This document shows, piece after piece, positions 1 through 6,150 of a stretch of DNA of 8,424 bases. Each line of letters opens with the position of its first letter. Position 1 is the stretch's first letter. The position numbers were made by a program, and so were the translations under genes. The stretch is from assembly GCA_015492395.1 (NCBI GenBank), contig WGFD01000342.1:1-8424 (forward strand), in the 5' to 3' direction. Under the pieces are notes generated by a model. That model was given only the letters and a program-made list of their open reading frames with translations. It had not been told where the DNA came from and ran no database searches. Source of the DNA: Deltaproteobacteria bacterium (GTDB taxonomy: Bacteria > Desulfobacterota > GWC2-55-46 > S146-70).

Positions 1-49
1 ATGTAGATTTTAGCTGTTTATCAATTTAAAAAATAAAAGGAGGTAATGT

Positions 50-340
50 ATGGCGAAACCGATGACAAAGGCTAAGATTACCGAACATCTTGCGAAGAAG
101 GTAGGTGTGACTAAGAAGGTTGCGACTGCGGTCCTGGACGAATTGGCAACCTTAGCTTATAAAGAAGCCAAGAACAGCTTCACCCTCCCTGGTCTTGGGA
201 AGCTGGTAGTAGTGAAGAGGAAGGCGAGAAAGGGCAGGAACCCGGCAACAGGTGAAGTTATCAAGATACCGGCGAAGAGGGCTCTTAAGTTCAGGATATC
301 GAAGGCCTGCAAGGACTCTGTCATAGGGAAGAAGAAGTAG
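50..340 (+). CDS. HU-family DNA-binding protein
   Basis: This is a 96-residue histone-like protein of the HU/IHF family. Such proteins bind and bend double-stranded DNA as dimers and organise the nucleoid. The N-terminal half (about residues 1-45) is the two-helix dimerisation part. The signature is clear: GLGKL at 48-52, then KRKARKGRNPATGE at about 56-69. That segment contains the flexible beta-arm with the intercalating proline (P65) in GRNP, and IKIPAK follows at 71-76. The tail is very basic (GKKK). Length matches the family's usual 90-100 residues. The start is fixed by AGGAGGT at 38-44, six bases before the ATG. An overlapping ATG at 46 reads only a few codons before a stop. HU versus IHF subunit cannot be decided from sequence alone, but nothing marks it as IHF. 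It stands alone, with a long non-coding stretch after it. Confidence 0.95.
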   Translation: MAKPMTKAKITEHLAKKVGVTKKVATAVLDELATLAYKEAKNSFTLPGLGKLVVVKRKARKGRNPATGEVIKIPAKRALKFRISKACKDSVIGKKK

Positions 341-355
341 GGGAGATGGATTTCC

Positions 356-377
356 GAAAGAAAGGGATCTTTTTTTC
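356..377 (+). terminator. weak A/T hairpin after the HU gene
   Basis: GAAAGAAA (356-363) can pair with TTTTTTTC (370-377), with one G.T wobble and a six-base loop, 15 bases after the HU stop. The T-run forms the stem's right arm rather than following a GC stem. As an intrinsic terminator it is therefore poor, and it may be only an A/T-rich coincidence. Confidence 0.2.
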
Positions 378-393
378 AGCTTCTTTATTAAAA

Positions 394-596
394 CCTGCCG
401 GGTAGTCTGTGTTGTGGAGCCCGGCGCATCTCAGGGAAGGACTGTAGTTGACAGGCAACGTGAGAACTCTTTTCCATTCCTAAACGAGGAGCTAAGACCG
501 ATTTCGAATAATATGTGACACCAATCGATGGTGGAGGGATTGTGAATGAGGGGTGGTCTCAGTGGCTGCCCCTCTTTAAACTACGGGGTGTTTTTT
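394..596 (+). ncRNA. candidate structured RNA or leader, family not recognised
   Basis: No convincing reading frame covers this stretch, but it is dense in inverted repeats. GCCGGG (397-402) pairs with CCCGGC (420-425). CTGT (442-445) pairs with ACAG (451-454), competing with GTTG/CAAC (447-450/456-459). CACCA/TGGTG closes a five-base loop at about 519-533. AGACC (495-499) can pair with GGTCT (555-559). Adjacent GAGG (486-489) and AGC (490-492) can pair with CCTC (571-574) and GCT (565-567), giving a longer interrupted rod. The segment ends in a terminator-like hairpin plus T6. A perfect TTGACA lies at 448-453, but the hexamers 17-18 bases after it (TTTCCA, TTCCAT) are poor -10 boxes. I compared it by eye with tmRNA, RNase P RNA, SRP RNA, 6S RNA and common riboswitches and could not match any. 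It may be a small RNA, a cis-acting leader or the HU 3' UTR. Confidence 0.35.
567..596 (+). terminator. candidate intrinsic terminator before tkt
   Basis: CCCC (569-572) pairs with GGGG (585-588), extended by two wobble pairs, around a 12-base A/T-rich loop. T6 (591-596) follows two bases later. The same CCCCTC (569-574) is a perfect partner for GAGGGG (548-553), so this hairpin and an upstream one cannot form together. It may end the HU transcript or a separate small RNA, or act as an attenuator. Confidence 0.5.
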
Positions 597-772
597 ATCT
601 CTTAATTGTCTCGGGATAACCATTCGAGGTATTTGGTGCGATGTCCGGTCTCTCTGAGATCAACATAGGCAGTTCATGTTGACGATACCAAATTCCGTCT
701 TCTTACATGAAGATTTCGGCCCGTGTCTGGCATACCCTTTTGAATCCGTGAACTCGGTCTATGGTTTTAAAC

Positions 773-809
773 ACAGAGTGAGTTTACCCACTGGAGGTAC
801 TCACTTTGT
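773..809 (+). repeat. 11-bp inverted repeat in the tkt leader
   Basis: ACAGAGTGAGT (773-783) pairs with ACTCACTTTGT (799-809), with a single G.T wobble. The 15-base interior can extend by ACC/GGT (786-788/796-798). Its right arm reaches the candidate -35 box of tkt at 809, so it could be a protein-binding operator. If transcription begins further upstream, it would be an RNA hairpin instead. Confidence 0.5.
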
Positions 810-836
810 TGTGAAATCTATAGAGACCTTTACAAT
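809..836 (+). promoter_or_regulatory. candidate sigma-70-type promoter for tkt-gnd-zwf
   Basis: TTGTGA (809-814, four of six to TTGACA) lies 16 bases before TACAAT (831-836, five of six to TATAAT). This predicts a start near 843 and a leader of about 80 bases. It is the best -10 box I see in the intergenic region, but the -35 box and spacing are only fair. Confidence 0.4.
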
Positions 837-923
837 GTTAACTGTCTGGGCACTCTCCGGTCACTAACTGAATGGCCTGGTGCTTGTGTCTCCGAATCAA
901 CTGATTTATTGCTGGAGTAAGTG

Positions 924-2936
924 ATGTCTATTACTGACGCTATACAAAATATCGACGAAATGTCCGTTAATACCGTCAGGATGCTGTCCATAGACGCCGT
1001 GGAGAAAGCACGGTCCGGGCATCCAGGCCTTCCCATGGGAGACTCGACCCTTGCCTATGTCTTGTGGACAAGGTTTTTGAGACACAATCCCGCCAACCCG
1101 TCCTGGCCGAACAGGGACAGGTTCATACTTTCAGCCGGCCATGGTTCAATGCTCCTCTACTCACTCCTGTATCTTACCGGCTACGACATCTCTCTGGATG
1201 ATATAAAGAACTTCCGGCAGTGGGGCAGTAAGACACCCGGTCATCCAGAGTACGATCCGGATAGAGGTGTAGAGACTACGACGGGACCGTTGGGTCAGGG
1301 CTTTGCGAACGGTGTGGGCATGGCCATGGCGGAACTATACCTTGGACAACTCTTCAACAGGCCCGGTTTCCCTATAGTCGATCATCATGTATATGTCATG
1401 GTCAGTGATGGTGACCTGATGGAGGGGATCTCCTCGGAGGCCGCTTCACTTGCGGGACATCTCGGATTGGGTAAGCTCGTATACATATACCTTGACAATC
1501 ATATCACCATCGAAGGTCCAACAAGCCTGACATTCACGGAGGATGTTGCCAAGAGGTTTGAGGCATTTGATTGGCATATCCGGAGGGTTGACGGTTATGA
1601 TATCCCCGCCATAGATAAGGCTATCAGGATGGCGAAGGATGAGAGGGGCAGGCCGTCATTGATTATAGCGAGAACGCATATCGGCTATGGCAGTCCGAAT
1701 AAGCAGGATAAAGAGACCGCCCATGGCGCGCCGCTTGGTGAAGAAGAGGTTCGGCTGACTAAAGAAAGGCTGGGCTGGCCGGTAGACCGTCCTTTCTATA
1801 TACCGGATGAAGTCCTTGCGCACTTCAGAAAAGCGGTTGAAGTTGGGCGTAATCGTGAGGATGAATGGCAGGGGATGTTTAAAGACTATTCGAGAGAGTA
1901 TCCGGAATTGGCCGAGAGGTGGAAAATGGCCCGGGAGAAAAGATGGCCGGACGGTTGGGAGGAGAAGTTGCCGGCCTTTGCCGATTCGACTGCGGCCATT
2001 GCGACCCGCGCCGCTTCCAAAAAGGTGTTGAACGCCGTAGCGCCGATGGTGGAGATGCTTATAGGCGGTTCGGCCGATCTTGCTCCGTCTACCGGCACCA
2101 AGCTGGATGGTTTCGGCGACTTCAAAGTGAACGACTGCGGACGTAATGTACATTTCGGGGTGAGAGAACATGCTATGGGCGGAATCCTGAATGGCATGTC
2201 TTTGTACGGTATGGTTGTGCCCTATGGCAGCACATTCCTTATATTCTCAGACTATATGAGGCCGGCTATCCGCCTGGCCGCCCTTATGAGACAACGTGTT
2301 ATCTATGTCTTCACTCACGATTCCATAGGCCTCGGTGAAGACGGCCCCACTCATCAGCCGGTCGAACAGCTCGCGTCTTTAAGGGCGATCCCGGGTCTTA
2401 CGGTTATCCGCCCCGCGGATGGGGGAGAGACCGTTTCCGCCTGGAAGGTTATATTGAAAGGGCTGGACGGTCCGGTCGCACTTGTGTTGAGCAGACAGGC
2501 GCTTCCTGTAATAGACAGGAGTAGGTATGCGCCTTCGGAGGGACTAGCGAAGGGGGGCTATATCCTTGCCGACTCACCGGATGGCAACCCAAGAGCGGTT
2601 ATAATAGCTACCGGAAGCGAGGTGCATCTGGCCCTTGGAGCCCGTGAGGAGCTTGGAAGGGAAGGGATAGACGTAAGGGTGGTGAGCATGCCGAGCTGCG
2701 AGATATTTGAAAGGCAGCCAAGAGAGTATAGGGATAAGGTACTGCCACCTTCCGTAAGGGCGCGCCTTGTCGTTGAGGCCGCATCTCCGCTTGGATGGGA
2801 CCGGTATGCCGGAATGGAAGGTGACATTATAGGGATGAGGAGTTTCGGAGCATCTGCCCCCTTTAAGGTGTTGTCGGAGAAGTACGGCTTTACGGTAGAT
2901 GAGGTGGTTGGGAAGGTGAAGGCGTTACTACGATAA
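924..2936 (+). CDS. tkt: transketolase
   Basis: This 670-residue, full-length thiamine-diphosphate enzyme of the cytosolic non-oxidative pentose-phosphate pathway moves two-carbon ketol units between sugar phosphates. Visible motifs, counting from ATG 924, are SGHPGLPMG (31-39), SAGHGS (70-75) and GPLGQG (121-126). The cofactor/metal motif starts at SDGDLMEG (161-168) and ends at LDN (190-192). The active-site AHG has H268. The second, pyrimidine-binding domain opens at [10 protein letters not shown] (381-390). It contains GVREHAMG with the catalytic glutamate E415, then [16 protein letters not shown] (464-479) and the phosphate-binding SRQ (523-525). The C-terminal domain begins near IATGSEV (561-567). 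No key residue is missing. A GTG at 921 also opens the frame, but GGAG at 914-917 is six bases from the ATG and only three from the GTG, so I choose 924. It is first of three co-directional genes, with only 13 bases before gnd. Confidence 0.97.
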   Translation: MSITDAIQNIDEMSVNTVRMLSIDAVEKARSGHPGLPMGDSTLAYVLWTRFLRHNPANPSWPNRDRFILSAGHGSMLLYSLLYLTGYDISLDDIKNFRQWGSKTPGHPEYDPDRGVETTTGPLGQGFANGVGMAMAELYLGQLFNRPGFPIVDHHVYVMVSDGDLMEGISSEAASLAGHLGLGKLVYIYLDNHITIEGPTSLTFTEDVAKRFEAFDWHIRRVDGYDIPAIDKAIRMAKDERGRPSLIIARTHIGYGSPNKQDKETAHGAPLGEEEVRLTKERLGWPVDRPFYIPDEVLAHFRKAVEVGRNREDEWQGMFKDYSREYPELAERWKMAREKRWPDGWEEKLPAFADSTAAIATRAASKKVLNAVAPMVEMLIGGSADLAPSTGTKLDGFGDFKVNDCGRNVHFGVREHAMGGILNGMSLYGMVVPYGSTFLIFSDYMRPAIRLAALMRQRVIYVFTHDSIGLGEDGPTHQPVEQLASLRAIPGLTVIRPADGGETVSAWKVILKGLDGPVALVLSRQALPVIDRSRYAPSEGLAKGGYILADSPDGNPRAVIIATGSEVHLALGAREELGREGIDVRVVSMPSCEIFERQPREYRDKVLPPSVRARLVVEAASPLGWDRYAGMEGDIIGMRSFGASAPFKVLSEKYGFTVDEVVGKVKALLR

Positions 2937-2949
2937 TTAGGAGGGCTGT

Positions 2950-3867
2950 ATGGATATTGCGATGGTCGGGCTTGGGCGTATGGGCATGAATATGGCCAGG
3001 AGACTCATGCAGGGCAACCACCGGGTCGTTGCATACAATAAGACCCATGATAAGACCGAGGAGTTGGAGAAGGAAGGCGCCGTTGCCGCCTCTTCTCTTA
3101 GTGAAGCCGTAGGCAAGCTGATTTCCCCACGTGTTGTCTGGCTCATGATACCTGCTGGGAAACCGGTCCATGACACTGTTGCCGAACTAAGCGGGTTGCT
3201 GTCCGAGGGTGATATAGTCGTAGATGGCGGCAATTCCCCTTACAGTGATGACCCGGGCCACTTTGAAAGTCTGAAGGAGAAGGGTATACACTTCCTCGAT
3301 GTCGGTGTAAGTGGTGGTATATGGGGGCTTGAGGAAGGATACTGTCTCATGGCCGGCGGTGAGAGGAGTGTGTACGAATACATCGAACCCGTATTGAAGA
3401 CGCTTGCTACAGGAGGGGGGTACCTCTATTGCGGTCCAAGCGGAGCCGGACACTTTGTTAAGATGGTCCACAATGGTATAGAGTACGGGATGATGCAGGC
3501 ATATGGAGAGGGGTTCGAGATCCTCGAGAAGTCACCTTACGGGGGCAGTCTCCATTTTGGTGATGTGGCGCGTTTGTGGAATCATGGCAGTGTCATCCGC
3601 TCCTGGCTCCTGGAACTTCTGGAAGGCGCGTTCGATGAAGACCCCCACCTGTCCGCCGTTAGAGGCTATGTCGAGGATACCGGAGAGGGTCGGTGGACGG
3701 TACAGCAGGCCATCGACTCCGGAGTACCAGCACCGGTGATGGCGTTGTCTCTATTCCAGAGGTTCAGATCCAGAATGGACGAGACCTTTTCTGATAAGGT
3801 GCTTGCGGCATTGCGCGGGAAGTTCGGCGGGCATCGTATAGTCAGTAAGGCGGATGTAAAGGAGTAA
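2950..3867 (+). CDS. gnd: decarboxylating 6-phosphogluconate dehydrogenase, short form
   Basis: This 305-residue enzyme catalyses oxidative decarboxylation of 6-phosphogluconate to ribulose-5-phosphate, reducing NAD(P)+. The N-terminal Rossmann fold begins at once with GLGRMG (7-12). The second strand ends in AYNKT (28-32). An Asn-Lys/Arg-Thr pattern there is what NADP+-dependent members use to hold the 2'-phosphate, whereas NAD+-dependent short forms usually have Asp. Substrate motifs follow: GGNS (93-96), VSGG (120-123) and the 6PGDH signature around KMVHNGIEYG (171-180), with catalytic K171 and E178. GRWT lies at 247-250. It is about 160 residues shorter than E. coli Gnd (468), so it belongs to the short subfamily lacking the duplicated C-terminal helical part. 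This is a family feature, not a truncation. AGGAGGG at 2939-2945 sets the ATG start. It is translationally close to tkt and 110 bases before zwf. Confidence 0.95.
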   Translation: MDIAMVGLGRMGMNMARRLMQGNHRVVAYNKTHDKTEELEKEGAVAASSLSEAVGKLISPRVVWLMIPAGKPVHDTVAELSGLLSEGDIVVDGGNSPYSDDPGHFESLKEKGIHFLDVGVSGGIWGLEEGYCLMAGGERSVYEYIEPVLKTLATGGGYLYCGPSGAGHFVKMVHNGIEYGMMQAYGEGFEILEKSPYGGSLHFGDVARLWNHGSVIRSWLLELLEGAFDEDPHLSAVRGYVEDTGEGRWTVQQAIDSGVPAPVMALSLFQRFRSRMDETFSDKVLAALRGKFGGHRIVSKADVKE

Positions 3868-3919
3868 GACTGCCCGCTTTCCTCTTGCATAGGGTTGCTT
3901 GTTTGAGTGAGGGAGGCCG

Positions 3920-3947
3920 GCGCCGTAGCGAACCTTCGGACGGGCGC
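3920..3947 (+). repeat. GC-rich hairpin in the gnd-zwf gap
   Basis: GCGCCGT (3920-3926) pairs with ACGGGCGC (3940-3947) with one bulged G and a 13-base loop. No T-run follows, so it is not a standard terminator. It could modulate expression or stability of the zwf part of the transcript. I see no convincing promoter in this 110-base gap. Confidence 0.35.
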
Positions 3948-3977
3948 TATACAGTGGATTCACGAGGGCATTACCGG

Positions 3978-5507
3978 ATGAGTATATCAGAGCATTCCAA
4001 CAACAATGTTGTTTGCGGGGTAGAGGCCGTCTCTACACCCTCTATAATGGTCATCTTCGGCGGCTCCGGCGACCTTACACGGAGAAAGCTTATACCGGCG
4101 CTATATAAACTCAAAAGAAACGGTCTCTTGCCGGCTGGATTCTCCATCCTTACCATAGGCAGGAGGACGATGAGCGTGGAAGAATACAGAGGGTCGCTCC
4201 TCGAATCCATGGAGAGCATGGGGATAGACGCCGGCTACTGGGAGATCTTTTCGAAGGATGTCTTCTACCACTCTCTTGACTACGGTGACCTTGATGACTA
4301 TCGCGGCTTAAATGACAGGCTCGAGGGTATGGGAAAGGACCATGACGATTACAACTATATCTTCTACCTGGCCACTCCGCCTTCCGCATTCGGGGTCATC
4401 ACCGAAAATCTTGGCAAGTGCGGCTTGTCCGATGAGGAGAACGGCTGGAGACGCATAGTTATTGAGAAACCGTTCGGCAGCGACCTTGAGAGTGCGAGGG
4501 AGTTGGACAACCGTATCAAGATCTACTTCCGCGAGGATCAGATATTCAGGATCGACCACTACCTTGGAAAAGAGACCGTGCAGGACATATTGATGTTTCG
4601 CTTTGCCAATACCATCTTCGAGCCCGTCTGGAACCGGCAGTATATAGACTACATACAGATCACTGCAGCCGAGACGCTCGGTATAGGGCGCAGGGCCGGA
4701 TATTACGACAGGATCGGTGTCTTAAGGGACATGTTTCAGAACCACATCTTGCAGTTGCTCGCCCTGACCGCCATGGAGGCGCCGGCCCATTTCGATCCGG
4801 AGTGTGTACACGATGAGAAGGTGAAGGTCTTTAAGTCTATCAAACCGATCCCCCTTGAGAGGCTGGAAGATTTCCTGGTCCTGGGGCAGTACCGGGAAGG
4901 GGTTATAGATGGCAGGGATGTTCCGGGGTATCTTGATGAACCCGGGGTGCCGGAGTGGTCAAGGACACCTACCTTTGCTGCGATGAAGGTATTTATAGAG
5001 AATTGGAGATGGCAGGGTGTGCCGTTTTATCTCCGCTCCGGAAAGAGGATGGAGAAGAGGCTCACGCAGATAGCGGTGCGCTTCAAGAAGGTTCCATACA
5101 TGATGTTCCGGGATGTGCTTGGAGAAGAGATCGGTACGAATATGATCGTGCTCAGGATACAGCCCGACGAGGGCATAGGACTCAAGTTCCAGATAAGGCT
5201 GCCGGGGTCCAAGATTTGTACCAGGAGCGTGATGATGGACTTCTCTTACAGTGACTTCTACGAAGGGACGCCGTTTGAGGCCTATGAACGCGTACTCCTC
5301 GACGTTATGCTTGGAGACCACCTGCTCTTTATCAGGGAGGACGGTGTGGACGCCGCCTGGGCGCTGCTTACACCGGTGCTTAAGGCCGTGGAGACTGAAG
5401 CCGGCACCGGAAGATTATCGCTGGAAGGCTACAGCGCCGGGAGTTGGGGACCTCCCCTAGCCGATAGGCTAGTACAAGAAGGTGGCGACGAATGGGTGGT
5501 TGTGTAG
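3978..5507 (+). CDS. zwf: glucose-6-phosphate 1-dehydrogenase
   Basis: This 509-residue enzyme catalyses the first step of the oxidative pentose-phosphate pathway, glucose-6-phosphate to 6-phosphogluconolactone with reduction of NADP+ (or NAD+). The N-terminal coenzyme domain has GGSGDLTRRK (28-37) and EKPFG (163-167). The signature RIDHYLGKE (191-199) binds substrate through H195 and K198. The catalytic histidine is H256 in RDMFQNHILQLL (250-261). The large C-terminal beta domain includes the conserved RSGKRMEKR (353-361). Length is normal for the family. The frame is open back to a TTG at 3885 and has an in-frame GTG at 3954. I prefer ATG 3978 because it leaves about 22 residues before the nucleotide-binding strand, as is usual, and has GAGGG at 3964-3968, nine bases upstream. 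That ribosome-binding site is only moderate, so the start is less certain than the identity. It is last in the operon and convergent with ssb. Confidence 0.95.
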   Translation: MSISEHSNNNVVCGVEAVSTPSIMVIFGGSGDLTRRKLIPALYKLKRNGLLPAGFSILTIGRRTMSVEEYRGSLLESMESMGIDAGYWEIFSKDVFYHSLDYGDLDDYRGLNDRLEGMGKDHDDYNYIFYLATPPSAFGVITENLGKCGLSDEENGWRRIVIEKPFGSDLESARELDNRIKIYFREDQIFRIDHYLGKETVQDILMFRFANTIFEPVWNRQYIDYIQITAAETLGIGRRAGYYDRIGVLRDMFQNHILQLLALTAMEAPAHFDPECVHDEKVKVFKSIKPIPLERLEDFLVLGQYREGVIDGRDVPGYLDEPGVPEWSRTPTFAAMKVFIENWRWQGVPFYLRSGKRMEKRLTQIAVRFKKVPYMMFRDVLGEEIGTNMIVLRIQPDEGIGLKFQIRLPGSKICTRSVMMDFSYSDFYEGTPFEAYERVLLDVMLGDHLLFIREDGVDAAWALLTPVLKAVETEAGTGRLSLEGYSAGSWGPPLADRLVQEGGDEWVVV

Positions 5508-5523
5508 ATTGCGCAATTGCGAT

Positions 5524-5570
5524 GGCCCCCCGCTATGCCATGGATGAGAAGTCAGCCATGGGGAGTGGCC
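5524..5570. terminator. hairpin between convergent zwf and ssb, possible two-way terminator
   Basis: CCATGG (5538-5543) pairs with CCATGG (5556-5561). Inside, TGA (5545-5547) pairs with TCA (5552-5554) around a GAAG loop, with one A.G mismatch between the two stems. Outside, GGCC (5524-5527) pairs with GGCC (5567-5570). The hairpin sits in the 66-base gap between two stop codons, where a bidirectional terminator is expected. Neither strand has a clear T-run after it, so termination may need Rho. Confidence 0.45.
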
Positions 5571-5573
5571 CTG

Positions 5574-5984
5574 TCAGAATGGGATGTCATCGTCCGTAAA
5601 CGGAGGTTCAGTCTCGGCCGTTCCTGAATCAGGGGAGGACTCTCCCTTCCCTCCCGGACCGCCGAGCATCTGCATATTGTTGGCGACTATTTCTGTTGTG
5701 TATCTCTTGTTGCCGTCCCTGTCGTCCCAACTCCTGGTCTGTATGCGGCCCTCGATATAGACCTGCCTTCCCTTTGCGAGGTACTCCCCGCAGATCTCCG
5801 CGAGTTTGCCGAACGCAACTATCCTGTGCCATTCCGTCTTGGTCTCTTTCTGACCATCCTTGTTGGTGCGGGTCTCGCCCGTTGCCAGCCTGAAGTTGGC
5901 TACAGCTACGCCGCTCGGCGTATACCGTATCTCAGGGTCCGCGCCCAGGTTTCCTATAAGGATGACCTTGTTGACACCAGCCAT
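5574..5984 (-). CDS. ssb: single-stranded DNA-binding protein
   Basis: This 136-residue protein coats single-stranded DNA in replication, recombination and repair and recruits partner enzymes. The OB-fold spans about residues 4-107: [18 protein letters not shown] (5-22), VANFRLAT (28-35), [14 protein letters not shown] (50-63, with DNA-stacking W52) and [15 protein letters not shown] (72-86). A short Gly/Ser/Glu-rich linker (108-128) leads to the acidic tip DDDIPF (131-136), the conserved docking site for partners. It is shorter than E. coli SSB (178) because the linker is short. The frame continues upstream to an ATG at 6068, but that extension is not SSB-like. The ATG at 5984 has AAGGAGG (5990-5996, reverse strand) five bases before it, so I use 5984. 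It is a single gene, convergent with zwf, with its own promoter. Confidence 0.97.
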   Translation of the reverse strand: MAGVNKVILIGNLGADPEIRYTPSGVAVANFRLATGETRTNKDGQKETKTEWHRIVAFGKLAEICGEYLAKGRQVYIEGRIQTRSWDDRDGNKRYTTEIVANNMQMLGGPGGKGESSPDSGTAETEPPFTDDDIPF

Positions 5985-6058
5985 TTGAGCCTCCTTCCCT
6001 CGGCCAACTCGGGACGACGAGCCTGCCGAATCCATGCAACAGAATAAGATTAACCCAC

Positions 6059-6087
6059 ACTTTACCACTCAGGTGCGTCGATGTCAA
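6059..6087 (-). promoter_or_regulatory. sigma-70-type promoter of ssb
   Basis: On the reverse strand a perfect TTGACA (6082-6087) is followed after exactly 17 bases by TAAAGT (6059-6064), four of six to TATAAT. This predicts a start near 6052 and a leader of about 68 bases before the ssb ATG. It is the best-matching promoter in the window. Confidence 0.65.
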
Positions 6088-6089
6088 TA

Positions 6090-6123
6090 AGACAGATTTT
6101 AACAGGTAAGAGATCATCTGTCT
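6090..6123. repeat. 8-bp perfect inverted repeat upstream of the ssb promoter
   Basis: AGACAGAT (6090-6097) and ATCTGTCT (6116-6123) are perfect inverted copies separated by 18 bases. The repeat lies immediately upstream of the ssb -35 box (6082-6087) and downstream of the MCP gene. It could be an operator for ssb or, on the reverse strand, an MCP terminator hairpin followed by a weak TTATT. Confidence 0.4.
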
Positions 6124-6135
6124 GCCGTCAGGCAG
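6122..6135 (-). terminator. small GC hairpin after the MCP gene
   Basis: CTGCC (6122-6126) pairs with GGCAG (6131-6135) around a four-base loop, 16 bases after the MCP stop on the reverse strand. There is no T-run. Its low-coordinate end overlaps one arm of the 8-bp repeat, so the two structures exclude each other. It is a possible but weak terminator. Confidence 0.25.
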
Positions 6136-6150
6136 GCCTGTGGAATGCCC

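Larger units (their letters stand above)
597..923 (+). other. non-coding leader region of the tkt operon
   Basis: This is about 330 bases between the terminator-like element and the tkt start. I see no credible gene here. A 63-codon frame at 676-867 has no ribosome-binding site and no recognisable motif. The stretch contains a minor CTCG/CGAG repeat (610-613/625-628), a TCTC/GAGA mini-hairpin near 650-660, and the strong hairpin and promoter candidate listed separately. Confidence 0.6.

Noticed and set aside
448..476. TTGACA as a promoter for a small RNA
   Set aside because: The -35 is perfect, but the hexamers at 17 and 18 bases (TTTCCA, TTCCAT) are poor -10 boxes. I mention it only as supporting context and do not annotate a promoter.
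394..596. 6S RNA
   Set aside because: The 5' CCTGC-start and overall length are suggestive. However, the 5' GCCGGG pairs locally and the two ends do not form the long closing stem expected of 6S RNA.
640..675. TPP riboswitch remnant before transketolase, from CTGAGATCAAC
   Set aside because: Transketolase uses thiamine diphosphate and CTGAGA occurs in the TPP aptamer, but the other conserved aptamer segments are absent. The resemblance is a six-base coincidence.
678..707. TTGACG with TTACAT as a tkt promoter
   Set aside because: The -10 matches at only three of six positions with an 18-base spacer. The TACAAT further downstream is better.
676..867. 63-codon open frame in the HU-tkt gap
   Set aside because: No ribosome-binding site before the ATG, no recognisable motif, and it overlaps the strong hairpin at 773-809. 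It is most likely chance.
1656..2197. Long reverse-strand frames inside tkt, and similar ones inside gnd, zwf and the MCP gene
   Set aside because: They lie wholly within well-identified genes, have low-complexity or Arg/Ser/Pro-rich translations and no ribosome-binding sites. They are antisense shadows.
6069..6117. Further upstream reading frame in front of ssb
   Set aside because: Upstream in-frame or overlapping starts give residues unlike any SSB and would run through the ssb promoter. The ATG at 5984 has a clear Shine-Dalgarno.
6091..6122. LexA box upstream of ssb
   Set aside because: ACAG/CTGT elements occur, but not as CTG-N10-CAG or as other LexA sites I know, so SOS control cannot be claimed.
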